A DNA stretch of 64,000 nt, taken from positions 13,703,331 through 13,767,330 of the forward strand of contig OY783210.1 of the NCBI GenBank assembly GCA_963678705.1, read 5' to 3'. Below, piece by piece: positions 11,820-24,613 of this stretch. This DNA is from Panorpa germanica. Lineage: Eukaryota; Arthropoda; Insecta; Mecoptera; Panorpidae. Position 1 is the first letter of the stretch. Each line of letters starts with the position of its first letter. The notes under the pieces were generated by a model, which ran no database searches, was not told the DNA's origin, and saw only the letters and a list, made by a program, of their open reading frames with translations. A program made the position numbers and the translations under genes.

Positions 11820-13160
11820 GTAAATTTCACGTTGGTGATTTATTTATTTATTATAATTAAAGAGGCTTCTAATAACCACGGTTTTATTTTCCCTATAATA
11901 TATATACGTAGTTTGTCGTCAAAGCATTAATTTTGTTTTTTAAATAAAGGCGGTATTCTACTCTTCGAGGGGGGAAAGTATATATATTATATAGGGTCTT
12001 TAAACAAGAGGTGTCCTCCTAAATTAACAACTGTCAAATTTTGAAACTGTCATTATTCTTTGCGGTGACATCTATTACTAATCTCAGAGTTTGTATTTTG
12101 GATTTAAAAAAATATTACCAATTTTTATAAAAATGTTGCGTTTTTCTGTTGATTTAACATTTTAATATAATATTAATATATGGTAAATATCGGTAATTTA
12201 ATTACAAATGTATCTTAAAAGTTTAAAAATGTATATATTAAGATACATATAAAATTAATTTACAGATGTGTTTAAATAGAATTAATGCTAATTAAGAATT
12301 TAGAACTTGTTTCAAAATGAGTCAAGTATTTTGTCGAAAATATGATGTAATTAATTTTTTAACAATGTAGTTTAAATTTATTTATTTTTTATAAAAGAAG
12401 GATATAGACAGAGATGTGCGTTTTTAAAATACATATACTCAAAATGCAAATATAAAATAGTAAATACCTATTATCTATTTTGTATTTAAATATCTTTTAA
12501 GAGTATAGAATTTTATATTTTATTGGAAAACTTTTACAAATCTATTTCCTATTTGGAAAATACAAAATACTTTTTTCATTTTTGTTACTTCATAGTGTTA
12601 ATCAGTAAATATTATTTTTTGAATATAAACTTAGAACCCCACCAAAATTAGCACCTCATCTATGATCTAAAAGTATCTGCACAATTGTCCTAATAATTCT
12701 AATTTTAAATGATAGATCTCCAACATAAGACATCTGATTTTCGTTTACCTAAACTTGTTTATCATATTTTCTCGTTTATTATTTGTTTGACTACAAGACA
12801 ATCACTCTACTACATTCCTTACTGAAATATATATACATAAATATATATTTTTTTACCTACCACCCCCACATGCGACATCGAACATTTACTAATATAACTA
12901 AAAAACCGTTACTTTTGCAATTTTTAAAAATTCTAGGTAGTATTTTTATGAAACAAAAATATTTCAAAACGTTTATCATTTTATATTTAAATGCTTTTGA
13001 AAAGCATTTGTGCACATCTCTGGATATAGAAGTATATTCATTAAGAGTCAATAACGTAACTATGGAAGAGATGCCTCTTTCTAACGTAACATTGGAATAG
13101 ACTAAACCAACAAAGACAATTGTTCATACATTTTCTAACGAGAGTGAATTTATTTTACAG
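11820..13160. other. Intron 3
   Basis: AT-rich, no repeat family or ORF that I can support. The 105-codon frame at 12783-13100 is unrecognised and lacks coding-like composition. Confidence 0.5.
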
Positions 13161-13325
13161 ATACATCACAAGAAATGTGAAAAGATCTAACACAGATGGA
13201 GTTGAAACCACCGGAAGTTCTAGTGTCTCTGACGGAAGCGGAAATAACCGCGTCAGAACGACAAGAGCTTCCCGACTTCGTGCAGCCGTTACAACTCCAG
13301 AAAGTCCCACGTCTAACGGATTAAG
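13161..13325 (+). CDS. Svil: Supervillin exon 4 (basic RASRLRAAVTTPE segment)
   Basis: The acceptor is TTATTTTACAG| and the donor TTAAG|GTGATT; the exon enters in phase 2 and leaves in phase 2. It encodes about 54 residues: an arginine-rich start (YITRNVKRSN), a Ser/Gly-rich middle and a basic RTTRASRLRAAVTTPESPTS end with SP/TP dipeptides that could be proline-directed kinase sites. It is predicted disordered, with no catalytic domain. The next intron is only 115 bases, so exons 4 and 5 form a tight pair. The 165-base length is a multiple of three, so skipping it would keep frame. Confidence 0.8.
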
Positions 13326-13440
13326 GTGATTGATACAACATTTTTTGTTATTTATTATACATCATCACAATTGATGACATCATATTCTACAGGAAGACTC
13401 GAAATATTACAACTTATAAATTATTTATATTTATTTTTAG

Positions 13441-13858
13441 TTCAACAAAGTCTCGAATTTCACCATCAACTCCAGAGCGATATAATAATTCTACAAATCG
13501 TTCAACTCCGAGTCCAAGTTCTCGATTACGTTATTCTCCTAGAACTCCAGAACTTTCCACGTCTTCTACGACGCCTGAGAGATCTGTACGTGGTGTGTCT
13601 CAACGTCCTCCTAGAAACATGACCGTTAAATCACCGTTGGAGGAATCTTTTCACGCAATGTCTCGAATTCGAACCAGCACGTTGAACAGTGACTGCTACA
13701 AAAATCAGAATGGAATCAGGGCAAAGAATAATCCTCAAGGAGATGCTTCGAATAAAAAGTCACCTGCCAGGGTCAGGAGAGTGGGAGTGACCAGCGGAAT
13801 TGGAAGTGCTCTTTCTGCTGCTGTGACACCAGAGAAAAGGAGGATAGAGAAGAATGAG
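13441..13858 (+). CDS. Svil: Supervillin exon 5 (Ser/Thr/Pro/Arg-rich, SP/TP cluster)
   Basis: The acceptor is TTATTTTTAG| and the donor AATGAG|GTAAGT, a strong consensus. It enters in phase 2 and leaves in phase 0, encoding 139 full codons. The first half is a run of serine/threonine-proline sites (ISPSTPERY, STPSPSSRL, YSPRTPELS, TTPERS). The second half is basic and contains SPARVRRVG and AAVTPEKRRIEKNE. Composition suggests a phosphoregulated, disordered linker, which is typical of the long N-terminal half of supervillin; no specific kinase can be named. A second in-frame Met lies at the NMTVKSPLEE segment but nothing suggests a start there. Confidence 0.8.
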
Positions 13859-14028
13859 GTAAGTTTCATATTTCTATCTAAAATAATATTAGAAGTATGT
13901 ATGATTATGTTATATATTAAAACGATATTGTGTTGTAATTATACTTCCACTGATATAGCAAAGTTTCAAACCATACGTCTTATGAACAGGTTATGTACAT
14001 GAATACCGTATACCTTTAAAAATTTTAA

Positions 14029-14671
14029 TGGGCTTGTGTCCTTATTTTTTAGTGGTCGATTTTTCAATTGTTGATTGAAATTGATGTTAATAAATGTGTA
14101 TTAGCGTGTCTATTTTATTAAATATCTAAATGTTGACGGAGATATAGCAATTGAAAGTTTGAATTGTAGTTTTAGTGCTAGAAATGGTCGGCCATTTGTA
14201 TGACGTGAAATGCATTTTAACGTCAGTTATTTGTTGAGTAGGTCAGTGTCGTGGTAATGTTTTGTAGCTGTTGGTTGTCGAAATAATCAAGTCAAGTCAA
14301 TGAATAATAAGTTTTTATTTTATTTAACCGTCTTACGGCAGACATAGTATTGAAATTTTATTGTTCCTTGAAATTACTGTAAATAATATTTGATATATAA
14401 ATACATATAGCAGAGATTTATGATCTGTAAGGTTGGTAACCTGTAAACTTGCCAGAGTTCTATCTTGTATATGCTATCTCTTTTACGCTCTATTGTATAA
14501 AATTCAATCCCTTTAATAATTTAAGAGAAAAAATGACTTTTTTAATTGTTAATATCTCTTGAAATATAAGGAGTTATTAAAAAATAATTGAACATTTGAG
14601 GTTCTAGTAACTAACTTTATCAATATATAGTACAGTTTCATAGAAATTAAGACATAGGACACAAGCCCATT
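14029..14671 (+). mobile_element. MITE family A, copy 2
   Basis: Near full length (643 bases), TIR TGGGCTTGTGTCC...GGACACAAGCCCA, flanked on both sides by TTAA. No transposase. It forms an inverted pair with the copy at 15319-15912. Confidence 0.85.
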
Positions 14672-15318
14672 AATAGTATTAGTTGATTTCAGACAGCCAT
14701 ATGTTCGGGTTTGTTTCTAGGGTTCCATTATTGTAATGTTTATCCTGCTTACTACGATACTTTGTACCATATACAGTTTCACGGACCTGAGATTGAGAGA
14801 GTTTAGAACATCCTCCCAAATTTGTTACTTTAGAAACCACTGACATATTAACACCACCTCTCCTCTATGTAATAATTTATTTGAAACGAAAATGGTTAGT
14901 TTTTATGCTTGTCAAGTGAGATTCCCATCTATTATCCTAAATTTTGGTTTTACTTTTATGTTTAACCTTTAGCGCCTTATTCTGTATATCATATTCATCG
15001 ATCATGAAATTTCATCGTTGAATAATCACTGGACTTAGTGAGACTAGTGTCATATTCATTTGTTTGTTGTCAAATACAATTGTGTGAAAATGCAACTTAA
15101 AGTTAAGTTTTTATTTTTCAATATTTACAAACAAATACACACTACTTTTTTCACACTACTCCAATTCATGACGCATGATGTCTGAGAATGTTAGAAAATA
15201 ACTTTACAGGCAGTTAAAATATAAAAATATTTCGTTTCAAATTTCTTATATATAGTGCCGATTTTCCGATAGTCAGTTAAACTGCAATTAATACATTGAC
15301 CTAAAAATTGAGTTTTTC

Positions 15319-15912
15319 AATGGGCTTGTGTCCTATGTCTTAATTTTTATAAAAGTGTACTATATATTGATAAAGTGGGTTCAAATGTTCAATTATTTTT
15401 AAAGAACTCATATTTCAGGTGATATTAACAATTAAAAAAGTCATTTTGTCTCTTTAATTATTAAAGGGATTCAACGTTGTAGACATTCCAAGTGCATGTG
15501 AAGGTTACCAACCTTACAGCTCATACATCTCTGCTATATATATATCAAATATTATTTACAGCTATTTCAAGAAACAATAAAATTTCAATATTATGCCTGC
15601 CGTAACAGGGTTAAATAAAATAAAAACTTATTATTCTTTGACTTGACTTGATTATTCGACTACCAACAGCTACAGAAGATTACCACAGCACTGACCTACT
15701 CAACAAATAACTGACGTTAAAATGCATTTCACGTCATAAAAATATGGCTGACCATTTTTAGCGCTAAAACTACAATTCAAACTGTTAATTGCTATATCTC
15801 CGTCAACATTTAGATATTTAATAAAATAAAAACGCCAATACACATTTATTAATATCAATAACAATCAAAAATTGAAAAATCGACCACTAAAAAATGAGGA
15901 CACAAGCCCATT
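15319..15912 (-). mobile_element. MITE family A, copy 3
   Basis: 594-base copy in the opposite orientation to the copy at 14029, with intact TIRs (AATGGGCTTGTGTCC and GGACACAAGCCCATT). Flanks are not TTAA, so the target duplication rule of the family is unsettled. Confidence 0.85.
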
Positions 15913-18127
15913 CTAGTTTTGTCAAAGATCGACCACAGTTAACGATCCAAGAATGTAACCGAGTTATTTTGCTTTGGTTAAGCTACAGTTATGTTAGCCT
16001 CTTAACAAAACCAGAGCTGAGAAACAAAAGTATTAGCCAAGGTTAATAATAAATCATCATCCATCAATCTTACTTGATTCTTTCTATTTAAGTTTTACAT
16101 TTTGGTTCTTTATTATTATTATTATATGCAAAAAAATGAACTGATTGTATTAACAAATATAATATTCCGTCACACGCAAATTCGCAATTTTGTAATCTGT
16201 ATTATTTAATGCCGTATAATTACCCTAATTTAAACAAAACGGTAACAATTTCTCATTGTCACGTCACCTTTACATATACATACACATACACTTGACATAT
16301 CCCAATGCTAATAAACGTGTCTCAACATGAAAGATTTCAATCTTTTTGTTCAAAAGGTTAATATTTTGATTATTAACAATACATTGAAATCAGCTAACAA
16401 CAAGGTTCAACACGCGGCAAGCGAAACCTTGTACTGGTGACCTAATAAAACATGTTTGTCAAAATAAAAAAACCAAAAATAAAACAAAACAAAATCGAAG
16501 TTGTCTGAATTAAACAATTACATATTACGACGAGTACTGGAGATTAAATTAAAACAAGCAGCCAATTGCGTTCTGTTTTATTGTTTGTGACCAAAAATAG
16601 TGCATTCTTATTATTATTTATGTCAATCATACATCTGTAAGCTTGGTTACATTGTAAAGCTGTCGAGGGGGGAGGTGTGGTGGTGTGCAGATATGTTCAA
16701 GAATCTTTTTGCAATGGGCCTGATTGGGAGTAACTCCGAGTAGTCTATAAATTTATTATCTTCTAGTTCGTATTTGGGGCCATCGATAAATTACGTACAG
16801 CTGGTCCAGAAATTGCAACAAGGTTTGACGAAGAGGTCAGAAGCGTTGTGACGTCACTTGCCGTATGAAATATAAAAAAAATTGTAAAAGGAAGGTAGTT
16901 TTGTGAAAAAGTATAAAAAGTAGCTCTCTAACACGGTATTATTTTCAGTGTGTGCTCAATCTTTGCTCTGCTTCTAATTTTACCCACGAGTAATGTGACG
17001 TAAACTTTTTTCTTTTTCATAAAATAATGTTCTTAATACGTGACTGTAGCATACATTGCCAACTTCAGTTCATAGGCAAATGTGGTCAGCTTAACAAGTT
17101 AGTTGCAATAATTTTTAAATAGAAATAATGAAACTAATTGTTACGAGAATTATTAAATCAGTGTAGCCATTAGAAGTCAACTTCCTCGGGACGCTTCGCC
17201 AGAAATCTGGGCCTAAATTTATCATATAGACAACCTGATCGTCTAGGACTAGATTTGTGTAGTACCAAAATTAAGTCAAAGGAATTGAAGATACTGTTTT
17301 AACCTTAGCATATTTTTGATCAGCGGAAGAATTAATCTTTTTAAAAGTTTGCGCAAGTACATCGTAAGTCTCTAGCTGAGCAATGAATCCATCAGCTACA
17401 TTCATTGATATTCGTTATAGAGCACTTAAAATTCAATCGCAGTGCCTGGTCGATCCAGCTTTTGTAAATCATATATATTTACTTTTGAAGTTCGTCTAGT
17501 TTACATAGTGACTTGAGCAGAGGACTTAGAAAGGGGTAAGGAAGTCGTATGAAGCGACAGCTAAAGTTCATAAATGTGCTGTCGAGGTTGACTCAAAGAG
17601 TAACCTTTTCAGGTGCAAACCTGTTGACGCTTGCCTTAACACATTCTTTCGTTTGCAAATTTAGAAACATTGAATAGCGTGGCATTGAAAAGACTCCCGA
17701 TACGGTTAAGAAGGACCGACCGCCTTGGTTTGTAAATAACTGTTCCAGTGCCAACTCCTGCCTGCACCACAGCCCGGCCCGGCAATGTCAGCTACGATAT
17801 ATTCTGCTCGGTTAATTCAACTCTTGCTGTTGACAGCTTACTGTATAATTGTATTACCAAATATGAATTGTTCTTTGAATGGGGTCTCCCCCCCCATTCG
17901 TTCATTCGTTCGTTCATTGATCTTATTTGAATTCGAATGCTGGCTTTATATAGTCATATGATGTAAAATCATTATATTTATAAGACCATTCGGATTTAAT
18001 CAGTACTGTGTCATTTTAATTTGTTTTTGAATTAATTACAATATGATCTCTGAAAATGGTCGCAATTTGTGATTTTTATACTGCGATATTAATATCAAGA
18101 TTAAGTTATGAATTACAGTTGTTGTAA
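15913..18127. other. Intron 5, middle
   Basis: 17160-17780 is less AT-rich and has minus-strand stretches such as FIAQLETYDVLAQTFKKINS, which look like decayed transposon coding sequence but match no family I can name. A TATAAAAAG (16912) with a TCAGTG (16945) lies at 35-base spacing with no ORF behind it. Confidence 0.3.
17887..17922. repeat. Poly-C plus ATTCGTTC short tandem repeat
   Basis: About nine C followed by CATTCGTTCATTCGTTCGTT, imperfect ATTCGTTC/TTCG units. Confidence 0.6.
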
Positions 18128-18381
18128 CCCAGTAAACAATTTGGTGAAGTGCCCTATTTAGTGACGTTTCTCTCACTATTTCACTTCAATTATAGTTCGC
18201 ATCAACTTTATCTTCATTTGTATTCCGACAGGTGGAGTAATTTCGCCATCTGTATCCGATAAAGTAAACATTTTATATGAACAAATGTGAGAAACTGAAC
18301 TATAAATGAACTCTTTTATGACAAAAAAATCATGACGCATCTTTAATATGATGTCAAAGTGACTCCAAAATGTTTACTGGG
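18128..18381 (-). mobile_element. MITE family B, copy 2
   Basis: Full-length 254-base copy inverted relative to the copy at 18570, with 188 bases between them. TIRs are CCCAGTAAACAATTTGGTG and CTCCAAAATGTTTACTGGG. Confidence 0.85.
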
Positions 18382-18569
18382 AAGCTTGTTACCGTGCTAC
18401 AATGTCATTCAAAAATTAGTTAGACAGCGATTAGAGTCGTTACACATACAAAATTCATATGTACGTATTAGAAATCATAAATCAAGTTAAAAGCGAAATA
18501 TTTTCGTGAAAAGTGCTTATATTTTTGTTTTAACTCAAAGTACAAATGTTGAGGTTGATACTCGAGCAC

Positions 18570-18831
18570 CCCAGTAAACATTTTGGAGCATTTTGGAGTC
18601 ACTTTGACATCATATTGGAGATGCGTATGATTTTTTTGCCATGAAAGAGTTCATTTATAGTTCAGTTTCTCACAGTCGTTCATATGAAATGTCTACTTTA
18701 TCGGCTACATATGACGGAACCACTCCACCTGTCGGAATAGAAATGAAGATAAAGTGGATGCGAACTATAATTGAAGTGAAATAGTGATAGAAACGTCACT
18801 AAATAGGACACTTCACCAAATGTTTACTGGG
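18570..18831 (+). mobile_element. MITE family B, copy 3
   Basis: 262-base copy with a small internal repeat at the left end (ATTTTGGAGCATTTTGGAG). TIRs are intact. Confidence 0.85.
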
Positions 18832-20239
18832 ACAGTTAAAAAATGGCGCGAAATTTAAAATAACAGTCTTTAAAAAGTCATTACGCATACAATACCCGTA
18901 CTATACATGGCTATTTATTAATGTTTATTTTACTAAAGCTTTAAACAGATTCACTACTAATATATTTCAATTGAAGAATGTTTTGTCGCAAGTGTGTGCT
19001 CTCTATATAAATTTCTGTCACTTATTAAAAACGCAGATTCCCTAAATACAGTTTAGTCTCGAATATGCGCCAAGTCTACAAATTTAAAAGTCGATATATA
19101 TTTATATAAAAACAAAAATACAAAAATTATATAACCCTGAGAAAATTTGAATTAGGGTATTCTTATTTTATCCGTATTACGTTACGTAAACTGATAATAA
19201 GCCTGTCCGGACGGGCTTTATACCTGGTATAAACTTTATAACAGGTTTATTTAGAAAGAAAGATTTTATTGACACCACCACTTTGTAATAATTTCAGCGA
19301 AGCACAACATTGTCACAAGCAAAGTAAACGATTATTACTGACTAAATACAAAACGTAAATATTACATCAAATTGCTAATAAATATATGCATTATTAGCTT
19401 TACTGATTACATCAAATTATGTAATACCTTATTGTTAGCAAATGCAATTATTTTCACAATCTGTTATTTTGAAACCAATTGAAAGATTAAAGAATTTTCA
19501 TTTCATTTTAAAGACTAAAATATTTTGAAATTATTTTTGCTTTTTATTCTTTACAATAATTACAATTTCCAGGAGTTTTGTTATTACATGTACGTATTTA
19601 AAAATTTTACATTAAGTTTTCCAATTCTTCAAATTACATTTCATTCATCTCATTCCCTTCCTTTGAATGTAGGTTATATTCCCTTTTTCCCTCGCACTTC
19701 CCAACCCCTCTTGTTTGTTACCTACCCCAAAGTAAGATGTCTCTGCTATCACACCTCCTGACTACGTGACGATATTAAAATTATGATAATTATGATTTGA
19801 CATTATACAAATTTTTATAAAATAAAATACGAAACATGATATAAGGTAATTTTGTTATTTAGCATATATTTCATATTTTATCTGTTAACACGTTTTTGGA
19901 ATACCAAAATGGAAAATATTTCTTAATATGAACGTATTAACTAGATCGAATATGAGAATATCGCGCATTTGAAGTCAATAAGTAAAATTGGGAACATTCT
20001 TTGAATAATTTTAAATATGGAAGAATGGTTCGTGGGTGGCTGGAAGCGAGGTTTCATAAAGAAACTTTATTTTTGATGTGTTATTCATATAATTTTATCA
20101 GAGAAACTATTTGAATTATTTTATGAATCATGTTCTAGTTCTATATGAACCAGACACACGTGTGGCTCTCATTCCATTGCATCCAGAATGTTCATGCTAT
20201 ATTCAATGATGACAACCGAAGAAATGTTGTCTTGCAAAG

Positions 20240-20380
20240 CTAGCTGAAATATACATTGCAATAACGTTGTTTCTGACATTGCCGGTAACAAAAGCTATCG
20301 CGGAAAGGTTATTCAGTCAATGGAAAATAATTAGGATTATAAAAGAATTACTTATGAAAAAAGCTGGAAAACGGATGTGA
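20240..20380 (+). pseudogene. hAT-type transposase C-terminal remnant
   Basis: The frame reads LAEIYIAITLFLTLPVTKAI then AERLFSQWKIIRIIKELL and stops at 20378-20380. LxLPVTxAxAERxFSxxKxIK is the hAT dimerisation signature (also in ZMYM6-like proteins). Upstream the frame is broken. It abuts a mariner remnant. Confidence 0.7.
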
Positions 20381-20426
20381 GCTACTTAAATTTACTAATA
20401 TGAAAGCCTGGATATAACGACCCTTT

Positions 20427-20855
20427 ATACGAGGATAGTTTGATAAGTCAGTGAATTTTTGAATTTCCCGCGCAGGTTCCATTACCTGCAATCTCTTAAT
20501 AGACCACTGTCAAATTTTTTCATTGAAAGTATGTGTATCCGGTGTGTGGCAAAAATCCATAAATTAGGCTGTGAATTGCTACTCCATCTAGTATATTCTC
20601 CAGATTTAACCACCGGCGACTATTTCCTGTTTCCAAATCTATAGAAATAGCTGGCGGTAAGAGATTTGGGTCTAACAAATAGATTATTTCAAAGAGGACT
20701 GAAATAAATGCCTGTTTTGAGAGTATTGAGAATACCTATTATTTAGAAGAATTAAACAAATTACTGAATGTAACAAATGGACTATGTTGATAGGGTTGAT
20801 AAATAATTCGCTTCTTCAAAAAAAATATCACTGAATTATCAAACTACCCTTGTAT
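20427..20855 (+). mobile_element. Mariner element remnant, internally deleted
   Basis: TIRs are ACGAGGATAGTTTGATAAGTCAGTGA-type on the left (20429) and TCACTGAATTATCAAACTACCCTTGTAT on the right, flanked by TA. The interior encodes a YSPDLTTGDYFLFPNL segment, the third catalytic Asp region of mariner transposase, followed by stop-broken LAGKRFGSNK and YYLEELNKLL. The N-terminal and first two catalytic Asp are deleted. Confidence 0.8.
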
Positions 20856-21024
20856 ATTAAATTATGAATAAAACAAACTAAATTTTCGGTTCCACTCTTT
20901 TATTAATATTCTTCCTTACCGCCAATTAGTCCGTTATATTGAGATCCATATTTCTCTTACTTTCTTATCACGTTTTAATGTAATGTAGTATTAAATTTTT
21001 ACTTTTTGTTGTTTACTTATGATA

Positions 21025-21596
21025 CGAGGCGTGTTTTTTAAGTAAGTACCGTTTTGGAATTAAAAAAAGACGTGCAAAGATATCGCAATAATTTTATTTT
21101 TACATGAAAGCCTGTACCTTAATCTACTTTTCTACAGCCATTACAGTCTGATTCTTCATTGTATACGTTGTTTACTGAGTGTTAAGATGCCTCCGACAAT
21201 CGTGAATCCCGCCGATTGTGAAGTACGGGCTGTTATACGATTTCTTAAAACCGATCGACATTCATCGTGAGATCTGTGAAGTTTACGGACAACACATTAT
21301 GAGTGATGGAATGGTAAGGAAATGGGTGAGAGCATTTAAAGATGGCCGCACAAATGTGCATGATGAAAAAAGTCAAAACAGTTGTGATACAGTGGTTAAC
21401 AAGTCAGGCGGCAGAATTTTATGAGGAGGGTATTCAAAAACTGGTGCCACGTTATGACAAGTGCCTCAATATTCACGGAAATTATGTAGAAAAGTAGATT
21501 AAGGTACAGGCTTTCATGTAAAAATAAAATTATTGGGATATCTTTGCACGTCTTTTTTTAATTCCAAAACGGTACTCACTTAAAAAACACGCCTCG
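21025..21596 (+). mobile_element. SETMAR-type mariner, deleted copy with ~114-base inverted ends
   Basis: Bounded by TA. Left and right 114 bases are near-perfect inverted copies (CGAGGCGTGTTTTTTAAGTA... and complement) and include the complement of the transposase stop region (YVEK-stop). Between them is a fragment starting MPPTIVNPADCEVRAVIRFL at 21187, shifted out of frame by a deletion, then SIDIHREICEVYGQ...WVRAFKDGRTNVHDE (HTH_48). After an internal deletion the C-terminus (AAEFYEEGIQKLV) resumes in another frame. The catalytic domain is missing, so it cannot move by itself. Confidence 0.85.
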
Positions 21597-22346
21597 TATA
21601 TATTTTGTAAAAATCAAAATTTTGTTATGTTTTTCTTAGTCATTGCCACTAATGTATAATTAAACATCCAATCCCACAAAAAATAACTTAGTGTTCCTTA
21701 GGTCTCGCAATAAACAAAACTGAATTCGCTCCACTTTAAAAATAAACACCTATTTTGTGAATAACAATGAATGGTTTATTTTAATTTTTGATTGTTCAAA
21801 CATTTTGTTTCAACTGGGGTTACCAAATATAAGCCTAAAACTTTCTATCTCTTTATTTGTTTGTTTTAGTTTAATTATTCAAAATATAATTAACATAATT
21901 AAATAAAATATACAAATTAAGAGTCATGTGTACTCTAGAGATGGTTTATTTGTTTTAGATTTAACGTATGTAAATATCCTTATGTTGTTGGAACATTGTT
22001 TTACTTGTCGTAGTATGATTTCATATACAAGTAACCAGTGCTGCAGAGTCAGTGTCGGAGTCGGAAAAAATGTACCGAATCTGACTTCCATTTGAAGTAA
22101 ACTCAATGAAAATATAATTTTCTTTTAACTTTAGTAAAATTTATACTTTTTATTTTTTATTATTTATTTACGTAATACAACCGGTCTAATGTTGAATCAG
22201 CAATTTATCCATAACCAATACATATACATAACATACGATATTAAGGATCGTGTATTGCATTTACTTCACATTGTATTTGAATTTTATTTTTATTGTTACT
22301 TTCTTTACGACCTTACGACCACATTTACATTTTACATTTCCTTGAC

Positions 22347-22986
22347 AATGGGCTTGTGTCCTATGTCTTAATTTCTATAAAAGTGTACTATATATTGATA
22401 AAGTGGGTTACTAGAACCTCAAATGTTCAATTACTTTTTAATAAATTCTTATATGTTAAGAGATATTAACAATTAGAAAAGTCATTTTGCCTCTTTAATT
22501 ATTAAAGCGATTCAACATTGTACACATTCCAAGTGCATATGACATCACAATCCTTGTGTAAGGTTACCAACCTTACAGCTCATAAATCTCTGCTATATGT
22601 ATTTATATATCAAAATATCAAATATTATTTACAGCTATTTCAAGGAATAATAAAATTTCAATATTATGTCTGCCTTAGCAGGGTTAAATAAAATAAAAAC
22701 TTATTATTCTCTGATTTGACTTGATTATTTGACTACCAACAGCTACAGAACATTACCACAGCACTGACCTACTCAACAAATAATTGAAGTTAAAATGCAT
22801 TTCACTTTTTTACAAATATGGCCGAACATTTCTAGCTCTAAAACTACAATTCAAACTTTATATTGCTATATCTCCGTCAATATTTAGATATTTAATAAAA
22901 TAGACACACCAATACACATTTATTAACATCAATTTCAATCAACCATTGAAAAATCGACCACTAGAAAATGAGGACACAAGCCCATT
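22347..22986 (-). mobile_element. MITE family A, copy 4
   Basis: Near full-length 640-base copy with intact TIRs, flanked by ACAA and TTGT, which simply extend the palindrome. It borders a CT-rich tract at 22987-23190. Confidence 0.85.
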
Positions 22987-24172
22987 GTTTAACATTTTTC
23001 AAAGTCTTTTCTTCTTTTTCAAATTTAGTCTCTCTGGTTATCTTCCTTCACTGCTTCCTCCTTGCTTCAACCAAATATCTACTTTCTTCTCTTCTCTTGC
23101 AATCGTTTCTCACGACTCCTTCTGCTTACAAAATGTCTCCTCCTTGTCTCTTCTCTTTCTCCGTACCTTCGTCACATTGAATTTGAAGTAATTAATAAAC
23201 ACATTGTGTCAGTTGTAATATTCTTCTTACGTTCAGTACGTGGTGACCGTGTGACACTCTACCGTCACCACCAAATATGGTAACGGAACAGTTCCAACAG
23301 ACAGTCAGGCGCATGTATTATAACATAATACATATATACGTATGCACTATATTTATGGTTATAAATAAATTATAAAAGTTTCAATTGATGTAAGGGTATT
23401 ATCGTATACGCATCTTCAAAACACACTGGAGGAACCGACTACTTGCGACATACGACTGTAGATCATATATTAGAGTACGGATGTACGGTCATCCATAAAT
23501 TACGTCACACAAATTTCATGATTTTTAACCCCTTCCGTCTTCAAGGTCACACATTGTGAACCGTGTCTCTCCTGTTGTGTTTTCTCCTTCAAATCGTCAA
23601 ATAAAAATAAATAAAAAAATCATTAAATAATGATACACCTGCAAATTAAATTAATACATACTCCCACTGCTATTACTATGCTCGCCGACTGATAATCCTT
23701 AATCACCTGATTGAATTGCAAATAAATCGTACGCTGTAATTATTTAATTATTTACGACTTTTACAACTTATTTACACGATATTTAGTTATTTTTTAATAA
23801 CTGGATGTAAATTGGGGCACCATGAATATTAATGTTTTAGTATGTAGTAAAAACGAATAAATTTCTATTGTGATAAAATTGAAAATAATAATAAAATGTA
23901 AATTAATATCCATGACAACAGACTTTCATAGCGTCCGATTGCGATTATCCGTGCATCACGTTGTTAGGTGTCTACAACATGTAGATAAGGTGCATGGAAA
24001 AGGCCTCCTACACATTTGATATGTACTCGAATGAGCGAGCTTCACTTGTTAGTTAAAGTAGTTTTAAAATAGAAATAATAAAACTCATTTTTAGATTTGT
24101 GTGAAAAAATTATATTTTGTTTTAATGCGAACCTAATTATTTTATTTTTTTTAATCAATTTATTTATTTGCC

Positions 24173-24605
24173 TTGACTTTTATTCGTCATAGCCACTATC
24201 AAAGAATAACAATCAAAAAATATAAAAAATCAAACAATATAATCAAAAAATTAAACTTCAATTTGAGAAACCAAAATTTCATTCACAAAAGTCAGTTAAA
24301 AGGAAGAGATTATTATATGTTACATCCACATGTAAGTAAGAAAAGATGGTTTAGAAATGAGTCCCTCAAAATGATATCAACTATAATCAGAATCAAAAGT
24401 AATCATTGTAAAACTTCAGCTCACCTGTACAAAATTAATATTAAATCCGACGATAGATGTCAATGTGGGGAAGAAGGAACTTTGGATCATATTATATTTG
24501 AATGCATAAATTATAGTTAAGAAAGATCAAAATTCAATAGCCTCGTTCACGAAAAATTTGCAAAATTAATTAGCGAATTATTTAAATATTTAGAAATTTG
24601 TAATT
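24173..24605 (+). pseudogene. Non-LTR retrotransposon 3' ORF fragment (zinc-knuckle tail)
   Basis: Encodes KKLNFNLRNQNFIHKSQLKG, then RWFRNESLKMISTIIRIKSN and SDDRCQCGEEGTLDHIIFEC, the C-terminal Cys/His region following RNase H in R1/I/Jockey-like elements (CxCxxExxTxxHxxxxC). It stops at 24518-24520 and lacks the reverse transcriptase. The same family is present inverted at 33125-34020. Confidence 0.75.
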
Positions 24606-24613
24606 ATTGTTAA

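Noticed and set aside
16912..16950. TATAAAAAG plus TCAGTG at 35-base spacing
   Set aside because: No ORF or donor follows, and such pairs are common in AT-rich DNA.
17748..17930. 60-codon ORF in a GC-richer patch
   Set aside because: No family, no splice context, and it runs through a poly-C/ATTCGTTC repeat.
22946..23283. Three overlapping + strand ORFs
   Set aside because: They begin inside a MITE end and continue through a pyrimidine-rich tract that probably derives from a LINE tail.
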